18,442 nt of DNA, from contig CAYOEZ010000078.1 of assembly GCA_964402955.1 (NCBI GenBank), forward strand, positions 1-18,442. Reading direction: 5' to 3'. This stretch comes from CAYOEZ01 sp964402955 (GTDB lineage Bacteria > Chloroflexota > DTOL01 > DAOUCN01). Below the pieces are notes generated by a model that made no database searches, was not told the origin of the DNA, and saw only the letters and a program-made list of their open reading frames with translations. The position numbers were made by a program, and so were the translations under genes. Of this stretch, positions 1-7,675 are shown in pieces; positions within the stretch are counted from its first letter, which is position 1; every line of letters starts with the position of its first letter.

Positions 1-1856
1 CGCCGACAGCCACGCCGACAGCGACACCGATACCGCCAACCGCGACGCCGACGGAGACACCGATACCGCCGACTGCGACGCCGACGAACACGATTGTGCC
101 GCCGACAGCCACGCCGACGAATACGCTTGTGCCGCCGACAGCCACGCCGACCAACACGCTGGTGCCGCCCACCGCGACACCGACGAATACGCTTGTGCCG
201 CCCACCGCGACGCCGACGAATACGCTTGTGCCGCCCACCGCGACGCCGAGCCAAACGCCCACGGCGATTCCAACGAGCACGCCGACAGCTACACCAACGA
301 ACACACCAACCAATATACCGACAAACACGCCGACCAGTACGCCAACGCAAACGCCGACTGAGACGCCAACACAGACACCGACGGCGACCGCCACAACGAC
401 CGTCTTCCCGCTGCCGCCGACGCGCACGGCAACAGCCACAGCGACGGCGACGAGTACTGAGACGCCGACCGAAACGCCGACTGCAACGGCGTCGCTGACT
501 CCCAGCAAGACGCTTGTCCCGAGCGAGACGCCGACGGCTACGCCAACCGCGACGATCACTGAGACGCCGACGGAGACTGCGACGCCAACGGGGACGACGA
601 CCGTCTTCCCGCTGCCGCCGACGCGTACGCCGTCTGAGACGCCGCTAGCTACGGCGACCGCGACGCCGGCTGAGACGGCCACGCCAACCGAGACGCCTGC
701 CATCTCGCCGACGGCTACCGCCACACCAACGCCGACCTGGAGAATGCTGCGCTTCCCGGTGATCTTCTATAACCTGCCGATGGGGATGACAACGACGCCA
801 ACGCTGGCGCCGCTGTTCCCGCCCACGCGCACACGCACGCCGACAGCAACGGCAACAGCCACCGTTGCGCCGTCGCCGGTCACGACCGTATCCGTGCCCG
901 ATGCCAACTGGCTGGCGGTTGATCCGGTCAGTCACTCTGTCTTTGTCAGCGCCCGCAGCACCAACCAGGTCTACTACATGAACGGCCAGACGCTTCACAT
1001 CGATGGCTCAATCGAGGTAGGACCATCGCCCTTTGGTGTGGCTGCCAATCTGGCCAATCGCCTGCTCTATGTCGCCAACTATGGCAACGGCTCGGTGTCC
1101 ATCATCGACATGGACGCCCACGCGGTTGTCGCAACCCACCTGACCGGCGGCGGGCCGACCTTCCCTGTCGTCGACACGAGCACCGGTAACGCCTTTGTGC
1201 CGCTGCATCCCACCGATCGTGTGGCGCGCTTCGTCAACAGCATCTATCTGGGGACATTCCGCACGCGGGGCGATCAGGTCTTCGCCACGGCGCTCGACAC
1301 GCAGTCATCGCCCAAGCGTCTCTACATCGGGCGGCGCGGGCATTACGCCAACGTCGAGGTCTACGATGCGGATACCGCCTCACCCACGTACATCACCACG
1401 CTCACGCCCGGCGGTGAGGTCTACAACATGGCCGTCAACGAAAACAACGGCGACCTGTACGTCCTGCACACCCGCACAAACGACGGCTACGTGGGCTTCC
1501 TGACCGTGTACGGCCGCAGCGGCGTCAAGCTGACCAGCGAGCCCATCGACGTCGGCGTCAACACGTTTGACGGCGGGGGACTGGCCATTGTCCAGAGCAG
1601 CGGGCATGTCTACGTGGCCGGCACAGAGTGCATCCCAGGCACACCGATGCAGTGCTCGGGCTACACCGAAGACGGAGCGATCGCCGTGTTGCGGGGGATG
1701 CCGCCGGCGGTGTTTGCTCTCCTGGACGAAAGTATCCCCAGCGGGCCCTTTGGCGTTGATGTCGATGAGAGCCTGCATCGGGTTTACGTCTCGAGCAAAG
1801 GCAACGGGGGCTGGGTCAGTGTGATCGATGATCTCTCGCTCGCGACACTGCCGTGA
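1..1856 (+). CDS. Secreted Thr/Pro-linker beta-propeller protein (gene A, 5'-truncated)
   Basis: The frame is open from the left edge (first full codon at 3) to TGA at 1854-1856, so the real start and any signal peptide lie outside the window. About 617 residues are visible. Residues 1-245 are almost pure Thr/Pro/Ala linker, including a tandem 11-residue repeat. Residues 246-260 form a short hydrophobic block around RFPVIFY, followed by a second short linker. Residues ~298-617 resemble a YVTN/NHL-type beta-propeller, with repeated blade phrases such as NRLLYVANYGNGSVSIID and HRVYVSSKGNGGWVSVID. The propeller is clearly paralogous to the C-terminal half of gene C (2773-4941). By analogy with gene C the missing N terminus probably holds a signal peptide and a cohesin-like domain. 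Role unknown; an extracellular surface protein is inferred. The GTG at 96 is inside the linker and is not a convincing start. Confidence 0.85.
   Translation, partial: PTATPTATPIPPTATPTETPIPPTATPTNTIVPPTATPTNTLVPPTATPTNTLVPPTATPTNTLVPPTATPTNTLVPPTATPSQTPTAIPTSTPTATPTNTPTNIPTNTPTSTPTQTPTETPTQTPTATATTTVFPLPPTRTATATATATSTETPTETPTATASLTPSKTLVPSETPTATPTATITETPTETATPTGTTTVFPLPPTRTPSETPLATATATPAETATPTETPAISPTATATPTPTWRMLRFPVIFYNLPMGMTTTPTLAPLFPPTRTRTPTATATATVAPSPVTTVSVPDANWLAVDPVSHSVFVSARSTNQVYYMNGQTLHIDGSIEVGPSPFGVAANLANRLLYVANYGNGSVSIIDMDAHAVVATHLTGGGPTFPVVDTSTGNAFVPLHPTDRVARFVNSIYLGTFRTRGDQVFATALDTQSSPKRLYIGRRGHYANVEVYDADTASPTYITTLTPGGEVYNMAVNENNGDLYVLHTRTNDGYVGFLTVYGRSGVKLTSEPIDVGVNTFDGGGLAIVQSSGHVYVAGTECIPGTPMQCSGYTEDGAIAVLRGMPPAVFALLDESIPSGPFGVDVDESLHRVYVSSKGNGGWVSVIDDLSLATLP
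33..251 (+). repeat. 33-bp tandem repeat coding PPTATPTNTLV
   Basis: Seven consecutive units begin at 33, 66, 99, 132, 165, 198 and 231; the last is partial. Each full unit is 33 bp and encodes an 11-residue linker unit: PPTATPTETPI in the first, PPTATPTNT(I/L)V in the next five. Differences between units are mostly third-position changes. There are no unique spacers, so this is an in-frame coding minisatellite and not a CRISPR array. Confidence 0.9.
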
Positions 1857-1903
1857 TCTGTCCGCCCGGAACTGGTCTGTTTCACATCGTGTTGCTCCAA
1901 ATG

Positions 1904-1912
1904 TGATATAAT
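1904..1912 (+). promoter_or_regulatory. Extended -10 promoter upstream of gene B
   Basis: TGATATAAT is a perfect extended -10 (TGn followed by TATAAT at 1907-1912). No good -35 hexamer lies 16-18 bp upstream, which fits an extended -10 promoter. It is the only clear promoter in the 90 bp between genes A and B. Confidence 0.6.
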
Positions 1913-1946
1913 AGATCGTGCAAAGTGAAGCCGGGGGAGAGTAGAC

Positions 1947-2648
1947 ATGCGTTGGTCAGAGAGATGGACGGCTCTCGTCGTTATTGCTGTGTGTACGCTG
2001 GCGCTGCTGACCGCAGTGGCGGCGCAGGCGGACGGGCCGGCGCAGAATGCGGTGGTGCGCATCGACCCGGCGCAGCAAACACAGAAACCCGGCGAGGATG
2101 TCCTCGCCGTACTCCAGCACGNNNNNNNNNNCGGTGCGTCGGCAAGGGTAGGTGTCGGCATCGGGGCGGTGGGGCGCATCGACCGGGGGCAGGAAACCAA
2201 GAAACCTGGTGAGGAGGTCTTCGTCGATCTCTTCATCGCTGACGTCTCTGGCCTCTATGGCACCGATGTGCGTATTTCCTTCGACCCGGCGCTCCTGGCG
2301 GTGCAGGATGCGAATCCCATAATGCCGAACACTCAGGTGACGCTGGGACCTCTCCTCACCGGCTCCAGCTTCTTCACCGTGCGTAACGAAGCGGACAACA
2401 CAGCGGGAACGGTATGGGTGGCGTTGGTGCAGTTGAATCCGGCTCCTCCGGTCAGTGGATCGGGCGTCCTGGCCCACATCCACTTCCGGACGCTGGCTGC
2501 GGGCGCCAGCCCCATCACCATCACGAGTGCGGAGATGGCAGACCGCAATGGCATGACAATCCCCTCGACGCTCGAGGATGGCTCCATCACGATCATGTCT
2601 GGGTCTGGCCTTTTGTATGCGGTGCGGTTGCCGATCATCGTTCGCTGA
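1947..2648 (+). CDS. Secreted cohesin-like domain protein (gene B), interrupted by assembly gap
   Basis: ATG at 1947 follows GGGGGAGA (1933-1940) at 6 nt spacing. The protein begins with a signal peptide (charged MRWSERW, hydrophobic core, AQA-type cleavage near residue 27). A cohesin-like beta-sandwich domain follows, with phrases such as GLYGTDVRISFDPALL and GVLAHIHFRTLAAG. It ends with a short hydrophobic tail, AVRLPIIVR. The domain closely matches residues ~45-190 of gene C downstream. Cohesin domains bind dockerins in cellulosomes; in non-cellulosomal bacteria their partners are usually unknown. Ten Ns (2122-2131) lie within codons ~59-62, and the segments on either side look like two versions of the same stretch, so the true length and reading frame across the gap are uncertain. 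Removing one copy would give roughly a 200-residue protein with one cohesin domain. Confidence 0.75.
   Translation: MRWSERWTALVVIAVCTLALLTAVAAQADGPAQNAVVRIDPAQQTQKPGEDVLAVLQHXXXXGASARVGVGIGAVGRIDRGQETKKPGEEVFVDLFIADVSGLYGTDVRISFDPALLAVQDANPIMPNTQVTLGPLLTGSSFFTVRNEADNTAGTVWVALVQLNPAPPVSGSGVLAHIHFRTLAAGASPITITSAEMADRNGMTIPSTLEDGSITIMSGSGLLYAVRLPIIVR
2122..2131. other. Assembly gap (10 Ns)
   Basis: Ten consecutive Ns. The left flank encodes RIDPAQQTQKPGEDV and the right flank encodes RIDRGQETKKPGEEV, so the same sequence seems to be present on both sides. The gap may be a failed contig overlap and not missing sequence. Confidence 0.95.
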
Positions 2649-2673
2649 TGGGGCGCCCTTACGGCGGCCCCAT
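2648..2673 (+). terminator. Possible terminator hairpin after gene B
   Basis: ATGGGGC (2648-2654) pairs with GCCCCAT (2667-2673), extended inward by GCC/GGC with one bulged G. It overlaps the last base of the gene B stop codon. No T-run follows, so intrinsic termination is weakly supported. Confidence 0.35.
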
Positions 2674-2714
2674 TGGAAAATGCCAACCGGCGACCTCTCT
2701 ACGGATTGCACCCA

Positions 2715-2743
2715 TTGGCGATCCGCTAGCTGGCCCATACGAT
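2715..2743 (+). promoter_or_regulatory. Weak candidate promoter for gene C
   Basis: TTGGCG (2715-2720), a 17-bp spacer and TACGAT (2738-2743) lie 30 bp upstream of the chosen gene C start. Both hexamers are imperfect. Nothing better is visible in the 124-bp gap between genes B and C. Confidence 0.3.
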
Positions 2744-2772
2744 CTCTCATGACGTGCATGGAGGCATCCATC

Positions 2773-4941
2773 ATGGCGCACATTCCGCACGCCTGGCGTG
2801 TGTTCAGAGCGCAGGCGCTCCTGCTCCTCTCGTTGTGTTTTACCATCACCCTGCTCACTCTTCTTGCCCACAATACTGCGGCGAATGCGGCGCAAATTGA
2901 CGCCGCTGCCGTCATCAGCATTGACCCCGCTGCGCCGAGCGTCACGGTGGGCGTGACGGTTGGCGTGGATATTCTGGTCACGAGCGTGGCCAACGCCTAC
3001 GGCGCCGATGTGCGCATCACCTACGATCCTTCGCTCTTGCAGGCGATTGACGCTAACCCCTCAACGCCCGGCACAGTGGAACTTACGCTCGGCCCCCTCT
3101 TGACACAGAGCAGCTATTTCACCGTGCGCAACGAAGCAAACAACACAACGGGCACGGCATGGGTGGCGTTGGTGCAGTTGAACCCCGCGCTGCCGGTCAA
3201 TGGCACGGGTGTTCTGGCGCACATCAATTTCCAGACACTGGCCGCTGGCGTTAGTCCCATCATCATCAACAGCGCTGAGATCGCCGACCGCAATGGCATG
3301 ACGGTCGACACGACGACGCAGAATGGGACGATTGGGATTTTGCCGCCAGGAGGCTCGACGGCGACACCCTCTCGGACGCGCACGGCGACTGCCACGACCG
3401 CGCCGCCCGCCACGAGCACCGCCACGCCATCGCCGACGCCCTCTTTCACCGCAACCAGCACAGCGACCGCGACTGCGACCAGGACGGCGACCAAGACGCC
3501 GCTCAACACGCCGACGCAGAGCGCGACGCCGACCGCGACGTTGACCCCCGGTGGGCCGCCCACGGCGACGTTCACCGTCACGGCCACACTCAGCGCCACA
3601 GCGACAGCCAGCGCAACCGGGACGCCGACCGAAACGGCGACGCCGGGCGCCCCGTCCACCAGTACGTCTACACCGTCGATCACACCAACCAAAACCACCA
3701 TCGTGCTGCCGTCGGCGACGCTGACGCACACGACGACGGCGACGACAACCATTGCTCCCCTTGGACCGCCCACGGCAACCCGCACGCGCACGGCAACAGC
3801 CACACAGACCATGTCTGGGCTGTGGCACAAGCTCTTCATGCCCGTGATCGTTGTAGACGCTGACGACGTGCAGCCCCTCGTTTCGCCGACGCCGACGGAG
3901 ACAGAGGTGTCCTGGTGGCCACCGTTGCCCACGGCCACGCCAACATCCATCCCGACGCAACCGACATCGCCCGTCAGCGCGCCGCTGCCCGACGCCAACT
4001 GGGTGGCGGTTGATCCTGTCAACGAGCGCGTGTTTGTGACGAGCCGCAGCGCCGGCAAGGTCTATGCCCTCAACGGCGCCGACCTGTCGCTGCTGGGCGC
4101 GACGACTGTGGGCAGCCTGCCTTTTGGCATTGCAGTCAACCCGGTAAACCGCCTGGTCTACGTGGCGAACTATGGCAGCGGCTCTGTGTCTCTGTTGAGC
4201 GCCGACACGCGGCAGCTTCTCCGGACCTATGTGACCGGCGGCGGGCCGACCTTCGTTGCTGTCGATACAGAGGCGGGCTACGCCTATGTGCCGCTACACC
4301 CATCCAACCAGGTGGCGCGCTTCCAGGGGGGCGTCTATCTGGGCAATTTCTCGGTGCGCGGCGAGCAGGTTTTTTCGATTGCGATCGATACGCAGGCCTC
4401 ACCCAAGCGGCTCTACATCGGCACCCGCACACGCTCTGGCGATCTCTTGGTATATGACGTGAACGTATCGCCACGCTACATCACCACCCTGTCCGTTGGC
4501 CATTTTGTGTACAGCATGGCGGTGGATAGCATGACCGGCAACCTCTATGTTGTCCACAGCGACGCCAATGGCGATAATGCGCGCTTCTTGACGGTTTTTG
4601 ACCGCTCCGGCCACAAGCTGACCGGCCAGCCTCTCGACCTCGGCGTCAATACGCTGGATGGCGGCGGGCTGGGTGTCGTGGCGAGCAGCGGCCACATCTA
4701 CGTTGCCGGCACGAGCTGTATATCAAGCGGCGGCGCCTGCGCCGGCTACGCGCCCGACGGCCGCGTACTTGTGGTGGACGCGGCGTCGCTGTCCTTGTCG
4801 GCCAGCCTGGCGCAAGACATCATCCCCAATGGTCCCTTCGGCGTGGCTGTTGACGAGACGCGCCAGCGCGTCTACGTGACGAGTAAAGGCGGCGGCGGCT
4901 GGGTGAGCGCCATCAACGACAGCAGGCTGGGCGGAGAGTAA
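2773..4941 (+). CDS. Secreted cohesin - Thr/Pro linker - beta-propeller protein (gene C)
   Basis: The start at ATG 2773 is chosen because GGAGG (2760-2764) lies 8 nt upstream and a signal peptide follows at once (charged start, long Leu-rich core, cleavage near NAAQ). Earlier in-frame starts would add a non-signal-like leader. The product is 722 aa. Residues ~45-190 form a cohesin-like domain paralogous to gene B. Residues ~195-348 are a Thr/Pro/Ala linker. Residues 350-361 form a hydrophobic block containing LFMPVIVV. A second short linker runs to ~404. Residues ~405-720 are a YVTN/NHL-like beta-propeller paralogous to gene A. No catalytic motif is evident. An extracellular or surface binding role is inferred. 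It may be transcribed with gene B or from its own weak promoter, and it is closed by the hairpin at 4948-4990. Confidence 0.88.
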   Translation: MAHIPHAWRVFRAQALLLLSLCFTITLLTLLAHNTAANAAQIDAAAVISIDPAAPSVTVGVTVGVDILVTSVANAYGADVRITYDPSLLQAIDANPSTPGTVELTLGPLLTQSSYFTVRNEANNTTGTAWVALVQLNPALPVNGTGVLAHINFQTLAAGVSPIIINSAEIADRNGMTVDTTTQNGTIGILPPGGSTATPSRTRTATATTAPPATSTATPSPTPSFTATSTATATATRTATKTPLNTPTQSATPTATLTPGGPPTATFTVTATLSATATASATGTPTETATPGAPSTSTSTPSITPTKTTIVLPSATLTHTTTATTTIAPLGPPTATRTRTATATQTMSGLWHKLFMPVIVVDADDVQPLVSPTPTETEVSWWPPLPTATPTSIPTQPTSPVSAPLPDANWVAVDPVNERVFVTSRSAGKVYALNGADLSLLGATTVGSLPFGIAVNPVNRLVYVANYGSGSVSLLSADTRQLLRTYVTGGGPTFVAVDTEAGYAYVPLHPSNQVARFQGGVYLGNFSVRGEQVFSIAIDTQASPKRLYIGTRTRSGDLLVYDVNVSPRYITTLSVGHFVYSMAVDSMTGNLYVVHSDANGDNARFLTVFDRSGHKLTGQPLDLGVNTLDGGGLGVVASSGHIYVAGTSCISSGGACAGYAPDGRVLVVDAASLSLSASLAQDIIPNGPFGVAVDETRQRVYVTSKGGGGWVSAINDSRLGGE

Positions 4942-4947
4942 GAGTGC

Positions 4948-4990
4948 AACAAACACCCTTAGGGTCTCCGAGACCCTAAGGGTGTTTGTT
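4948..4990. terminator. Perfect 20-bp hairpin, probable terminator
   Basis: The left arm 4948-4967 and right arm 4971-4990 are perfectly complementary around a CCG loop; the inner part reads CCCTTAGGGTCT. It begins 7 bp after the gene C stop codon, and its right arm ends in GTTTGTT followed by TG, giving a modest T-rich tail. The strict symmetry and nested CCCTTAGGG motif would also fit a dispersed genomic palindrome. Confidence 0.7.
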
Positions 4991-4998
4991 TGTTGGCG

Positions 4999-5027
4999 TT
5001 GACAGGCGCACGGATTTCCACTACAAT
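4999..5027 (+). promoter_or_regulatory. Sigma-70-type promoter of the DUF3048-folP-folK operon
   Basis: A perfect TTGACA (4999-5004), 17-bp spacer and TACAAT (5022-5027, one mismatch) lie 29 bp upstream of the lipoprotein start. GGGAGG (5046-5051) provides the ribosome binding site. It is one of the best promoter matches in the window and lies directly after the gene C hairpin. Confidence 0.8.
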
Positions 5028-5056
5028 GCGCACATTCGCCACAACGGGAGGACTCT

Positions 5057-6259
5057 ATGTCCGCGTCTACTGGTGCAGCACGTGTGCGCCTCGCCCTTTT
5101 CATTGTTGTCATGAGCGCCATGGCTGTGAGCGCCTGTCTTACCCCGGCGCAATCCACTCCCACGCCTGTTCCCACGCCCACACGCGTGCCGATGCCGACA
5201 TTCACCAGCACCCCCGTGGCGACGCCAACACAGACGCTGACGCTGGTTGCGCCGACTGCCACGCTGACGCCTACCCCGGCTGTGACGGCCACCCCCACGG
5301 TCAATCCGAACTTGAATCCGCTCACGGGCCTGAACGTCACTGACCCGTCGCTGCTGCAGAAGCGACCGTTGCTCTTCTGTATCGATAACGACCCTGCCTC
5401 GCGGCCCCAGTATGGCCTGAATCGCGCTGACATTGTCTATGAGTATGTCATGGAGCGCTTCTATAATACGCGCTACACCGCTGTGTTCTGGGGCCAGGAA
5501 GCCGGCCGCATCGGGCCGATCCGCAGCGCCCGCCTGGTCAACCTGGAAGTGACACCGCAATACGACGGACTGCTTTCCTGCCAGGGCGCCAGCGATCCCG
5601 TGCGCTATCTGCTGCTGGGCGATGCGACAAACAAGCCTGCCTATCCATACGCCTATCTCGATGTCGACCTGTTTGACGCCAACTATCATTACTTCAACAT
5701 TTATGGCAAGAACCCTGTTGTCGGCACCAACCTGGTGCAGACGAGCACAGACTCGATACGCAAGTGGCTGCAAGACAACAAGCAAGAGAAGACCGTCAAG
5801 ATCCAGGGTTTCACATTCTCACCTGCCGGGTCTGCCACGCCCAGCGCCATGGCCGCCGCCAGCATCGACATTCCATATCCCGCGCCGTGCTGCACGGTGC
5901 AGTGGACGTATGACGCCAAGACCAACCGCTACTTGCGCTCCGTCGCCGGCGAGCCGCACAAGGACGGCGCCACCAGCGAGCAAATCAGTGCGGCCAACGT
6001 CATCGTCGTCAATGCCAGCCATGAGGCGACGAATATCGTCGAGGACTCGACGGGAGCGACGGCCATCCGCATTGTCCTGACCGGCGAGGGCAAGGCGTCG
6101 CTCTTCCGTGATGGTGTGGCGCTGGCGTCGGTCTGGCAGCGCGCCAAAATCACCGATTTCATGCAGATCACTGACGGCCAGGGCAAGCCGCAGGCGTTGC
6201 GCGCCGGCAATACCTGGATCGAGATTGTGCCTGACGTCGATTTCAAGGTGTCGCCCTAA
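5057..6259 (+). CDS. DUF3048 (YerB-like) lipoprotein
   Basis: The 400-aa product starts at ATG 5057, five nt after GGGAGG. An N-terminal hydrophobic segment ends in a lipobox-like AVSAC, giving a lipid-attached Cys27, followed by a Thr/Pro linker to about residue 85. The rest matches the DUF3048 family as I know it: an N-terminal block with NPLTGLNV, CIDNDPASRPQYGL, ADIVYEYVMERF and GRIGPIRSAR, and a C-terminal block ending RAGNTWIEIVPD. B. subtilis YerB is the best-known relative; the biochemical role of the family is not established. The protein should be anchored on the outer face of the membrane. Its stop codon overlaps the folP start (TAATG), so it heads a folate operon, although nothing in its sequence links it to folate chemistry. 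Confidence 0.9.
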   Translation: MSASTGAARVRLALFIVVMSAMAVSACLTPAQSTPTPVPTPTRVPMPTFTSTPVATPTQTLTLVAPTATLTPTPAVTATPTVNPNLNPLTGLNVTDPSLLQKRPLLFCIDNDPASRPQYGLNRADIVYEYVMERFYNTRYTAVFWGQEAGRIGPIRSARLVNLEVTPQYDGLLSCQGASDPVRYLLLGDATNKPAYPYAYLDVDLFDANYHYFNIYGKNPVVGTNLVQTSTDSIRKWLQDNKQEKTVKIQGFTFSPAGSATPSAMAAASIDIPYPAPCCTVQWTYDAKTNRYLRSVAGEPHKDGATSEQISAANVIVVNASHEATNIVEDSTGATAIRIVLTGEGKASLFRDGVALASVWQRAKITDFMQITDGQGKPQALRAGNTWIEIVPDVDFKVSP

Positions 6260-7131
6260 TGACACTAACGATTCGGGGCCGCGATTTCGTCTGGGGATCG
6301 CGCACGTATGTGATGGGCATTGTCAACGTCACACCCGATTCGTTCTCGGGTGACGGGCTGGGCAGCGATGTGCGGGCGGCGGTTGAGCAGGCCAAACGAT
6401 TCGCCGGCGAGGGCGCTGATATGATTGACATCGGCGGCGAATCGACGCGCCCCGGCTCTGCGCCGGTGACGGCTGAGCAAGAGATGGCACGCGTGCTGCC
6501 TGTGATCCAGAGCTGTGCGCAGGCGGTGGATCTGCCAATCTCCGTCGACACGAGCAAGGCAGTCGTGGCACAGGCCGCGCTGGCAGCCGGCGCTAACATT
6601 GTCAACGATGTGTGGGGATTGCGCGCCGACACCGCCATGGCCGCGTTCTGCGCGGTAGCGGGCTGCCCGGTCGTCCTGATGCACAACCGGCGCACACGGC
6701 CCGACGCGGCGCAGATCACACGCCTGGGCGGCCACTATGCCGGCGTGGTCTATCATGACCTGATGGGCGAGATCAGCAGCGAGTTGAGCGAGAGCGTCGC
6801 TATGGCCACGTCTGCCGGCGTGGCGAGCGACAAGATCATCATCGATCCCGGCATGGGCTTTGCCAAGACCGCCGAACAGAATCTTGAGGTCATGCGCCGG
6901 CTTGGGGAGCTCAAGGCGCTCGGCCATCCTATCTTGCTTGGCCCCTCGCGCAAGTCCACGATCGGGCTGGTGCTTGGCCTGCCGGTGGAGCAGCGCCTGG
7001 AAGGGACAGCCGCGCTGGTGGCTCTGGGCATCGCCGCCGGCGCAGACATCGTGCGCGTCCATGATGTACGGGAAATGGCGCGTGTGGCGCGCATGAGCGA
7101 CGCCGTCGTGCGCGGCTGGACACGATCATGA
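6259..7131 (+). CDS. folP: Dihydropteroate synthase
   Basis: This enzyme condenses 6-hydroxymethyl-7,8-dihydropterin diphosphate with p-aminobenzoate to dihydropteroate in the cytoplasm, and is the sulfonamide target. The 290-aa length is typical. Visible family motifs in order: GIVNVTPDSFSGDG (20-33), DMIDIGGESTRPG (54-66), ISVDTSK (94-100), NDVWG (116-120), DPGMGFAKT (196-204), LLGPSRKS (226-233) and the RVHDV end motif (266-270). The ATG shares one base with the preceding TAA. Its own stop overlaps the folK start by 4 bp (ATGA), so the three genes are probably translationally coupled. No key motif is missing. Confidence 0.97.
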   Translation: MTLTIRGRDFVWGSRTYVMGIVNVTPDSFSGDGLGSDVRAAVEQAKRFAGEGADMIDIGGESTRPGSAPVTAEQEMARVLPVIQSCAQAVDLPISVDTSKAVVAQAALAAGANIVNDVWGLRADTAMAAFCAVAGCPVVLMHNRRTRPDAAQITRLGGHYAGVVYHDLMGEISSELSESVAMATSAGVASDKIIIDPGMGFAKTAEQNLEVMRRLGELKALGHPILLGPSRKSTIGLVLGLPVEQRLEGTAALVALGIAAGADIVRVHDVREMARVARMSDAVVRGWTRS

Positions 7132-7610
7132 AGCGGGCGCAAGCGTTGCACCAAGCCTATCTGGGCATGGGCACGAACCTGGGCGAGCGCGCGGCCAATA
7201 TCGCCGAGGCGTTGCGGCGCATGGCAGACCTCGGCACGGTGGCCGCCGTCTCCTCGTTGCATGAGACAGAGCCGTGGGGCATTGCCGAGCAACCCAAATT
7301 CCTCAATGCCGCCTGCCTGCTCCTGACCACACTCGCCCCGCACGACTTGCTGGTCGCGCTCAAGCGCATCGAGCAGGCGATGGGCCGCACGCCAACTGTG
7401 CGCAACGGTCCACGCTTGATTGACATCGACATACTGTTCTATGACGACGTGATTCTCGCTATGCCGGGCCTGACCATCCCGCATGCTCACCTGCACGAGC
7501 GGAGCTTTGTTCTGCGTCCCCTGGTCGAGATTGCGCCGGACGTTGTGCACCCCGTGCTCAAGCGCACCGTGCGCGAGCTGGCGGAAGCGCTTGGCAATAT
7601 GGGAGGCTGA
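7128..7610 (+). CDS. folK: 2-amino-4-hydroxy-6-hydroxymethyldihydropteridine diphosphokinase
   Basis: HPPK transfers pyrophosphate from ATP to 6-hydroxymethyl-7,8-dihydropterin, supplying the substrate of FolP encoded just upstream. The 160-aa product shows the usual order: YLGMGTNLGER (11-21), ETEPWG with PKFLNA (46-61), the GPRLIDIDILFY signature with Arg96, Asp99 and Asp101, and a C-terminal IPHAHLHERSFVLRPL block. The start ATG at 7128 overlaps the folP stop as ATGA. It is a stand-alone FolK; no folB (dihydroneopterin aldolase) is present here. The operon ends here: a new promoter begins 10 bp downstream. Confidence 0.96.
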   Translation: MKRAQALHQAYLGMGTNLGERAANIAEALRRMADLGTVAAVSSLHETEPWGIAEQPKFLNAACLLLTTLAPHDLLVALKRIEQAMGRTPTVRNGPRLIDIDILFYDDVILAMPGLTIPHAHLHERSFVLRPLVEIAPDVVHPVLKRTVRELAEALGNMGG

Positions 7611-7620
7611 GGGAAGTCTC

Positions 7621-7649
7621 TTGACAAACCGGAGCGTTTGATGTATCTT
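7621..7649 (+). promoter_or_regulatory. Promoter of mazEF module 1
   Basis: TTGACA (7621-7626), a 17-bp spacer and TATCTT (7644-7649, 4/6 to consensus) precede mazE1. The -10 lies within an inverted repeat (7641-7663), as expected for an autoregulated toxin-antitoxin operon. Confidence 0.7.
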
Positions 7650-7663
7650 CTTTGTAGATACAT
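7641..7663. promoter_or_regulatory. Inverted repeat, probable MazE operator
   Basis: ATGTATCT (7641-7648) and AGATACAT (7656-7663) are perfect 8-bp inverted arms around a 7-bp centre. They overlap the -10 element and end right at the ribosome binding site GGAGG (7664-7668). AbrB-type antitoxins commonly bind such sites to repress their own operon. Confidence 0.6.
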
Positions 7664-7675
7664 GGAGGCACAGCG

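Noticed and set aside
33..251. Regular 33-bp repeats resembling a CRISPR array
   Set aside because: Units are contiguous with no spacers and encode an in-frame Thr/Pro linker.
94..498. Long Arg-rich and Ser-rich open frames in the linker regions on both strands
   Set aside because: They arise because GC-rich ACN/CCN repeats lack stop codons in other frames; composition is not protein-like and none has a ribosome binding site.
2578..2772. 65-residue N-terminal extension of gene C
   Set aside because: It overlaps the end of gene B, lacks signal-peptide features, and the internal ATG at 2773 has a good ribosome binding site directly before a signal peptide.
1956..2993. 345-residue minus-strand open frame across genes B and C
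   Set aside because: It runs through the N gap, opposes three well-supported exported protein features, and shows no domain or ribosome binding site.
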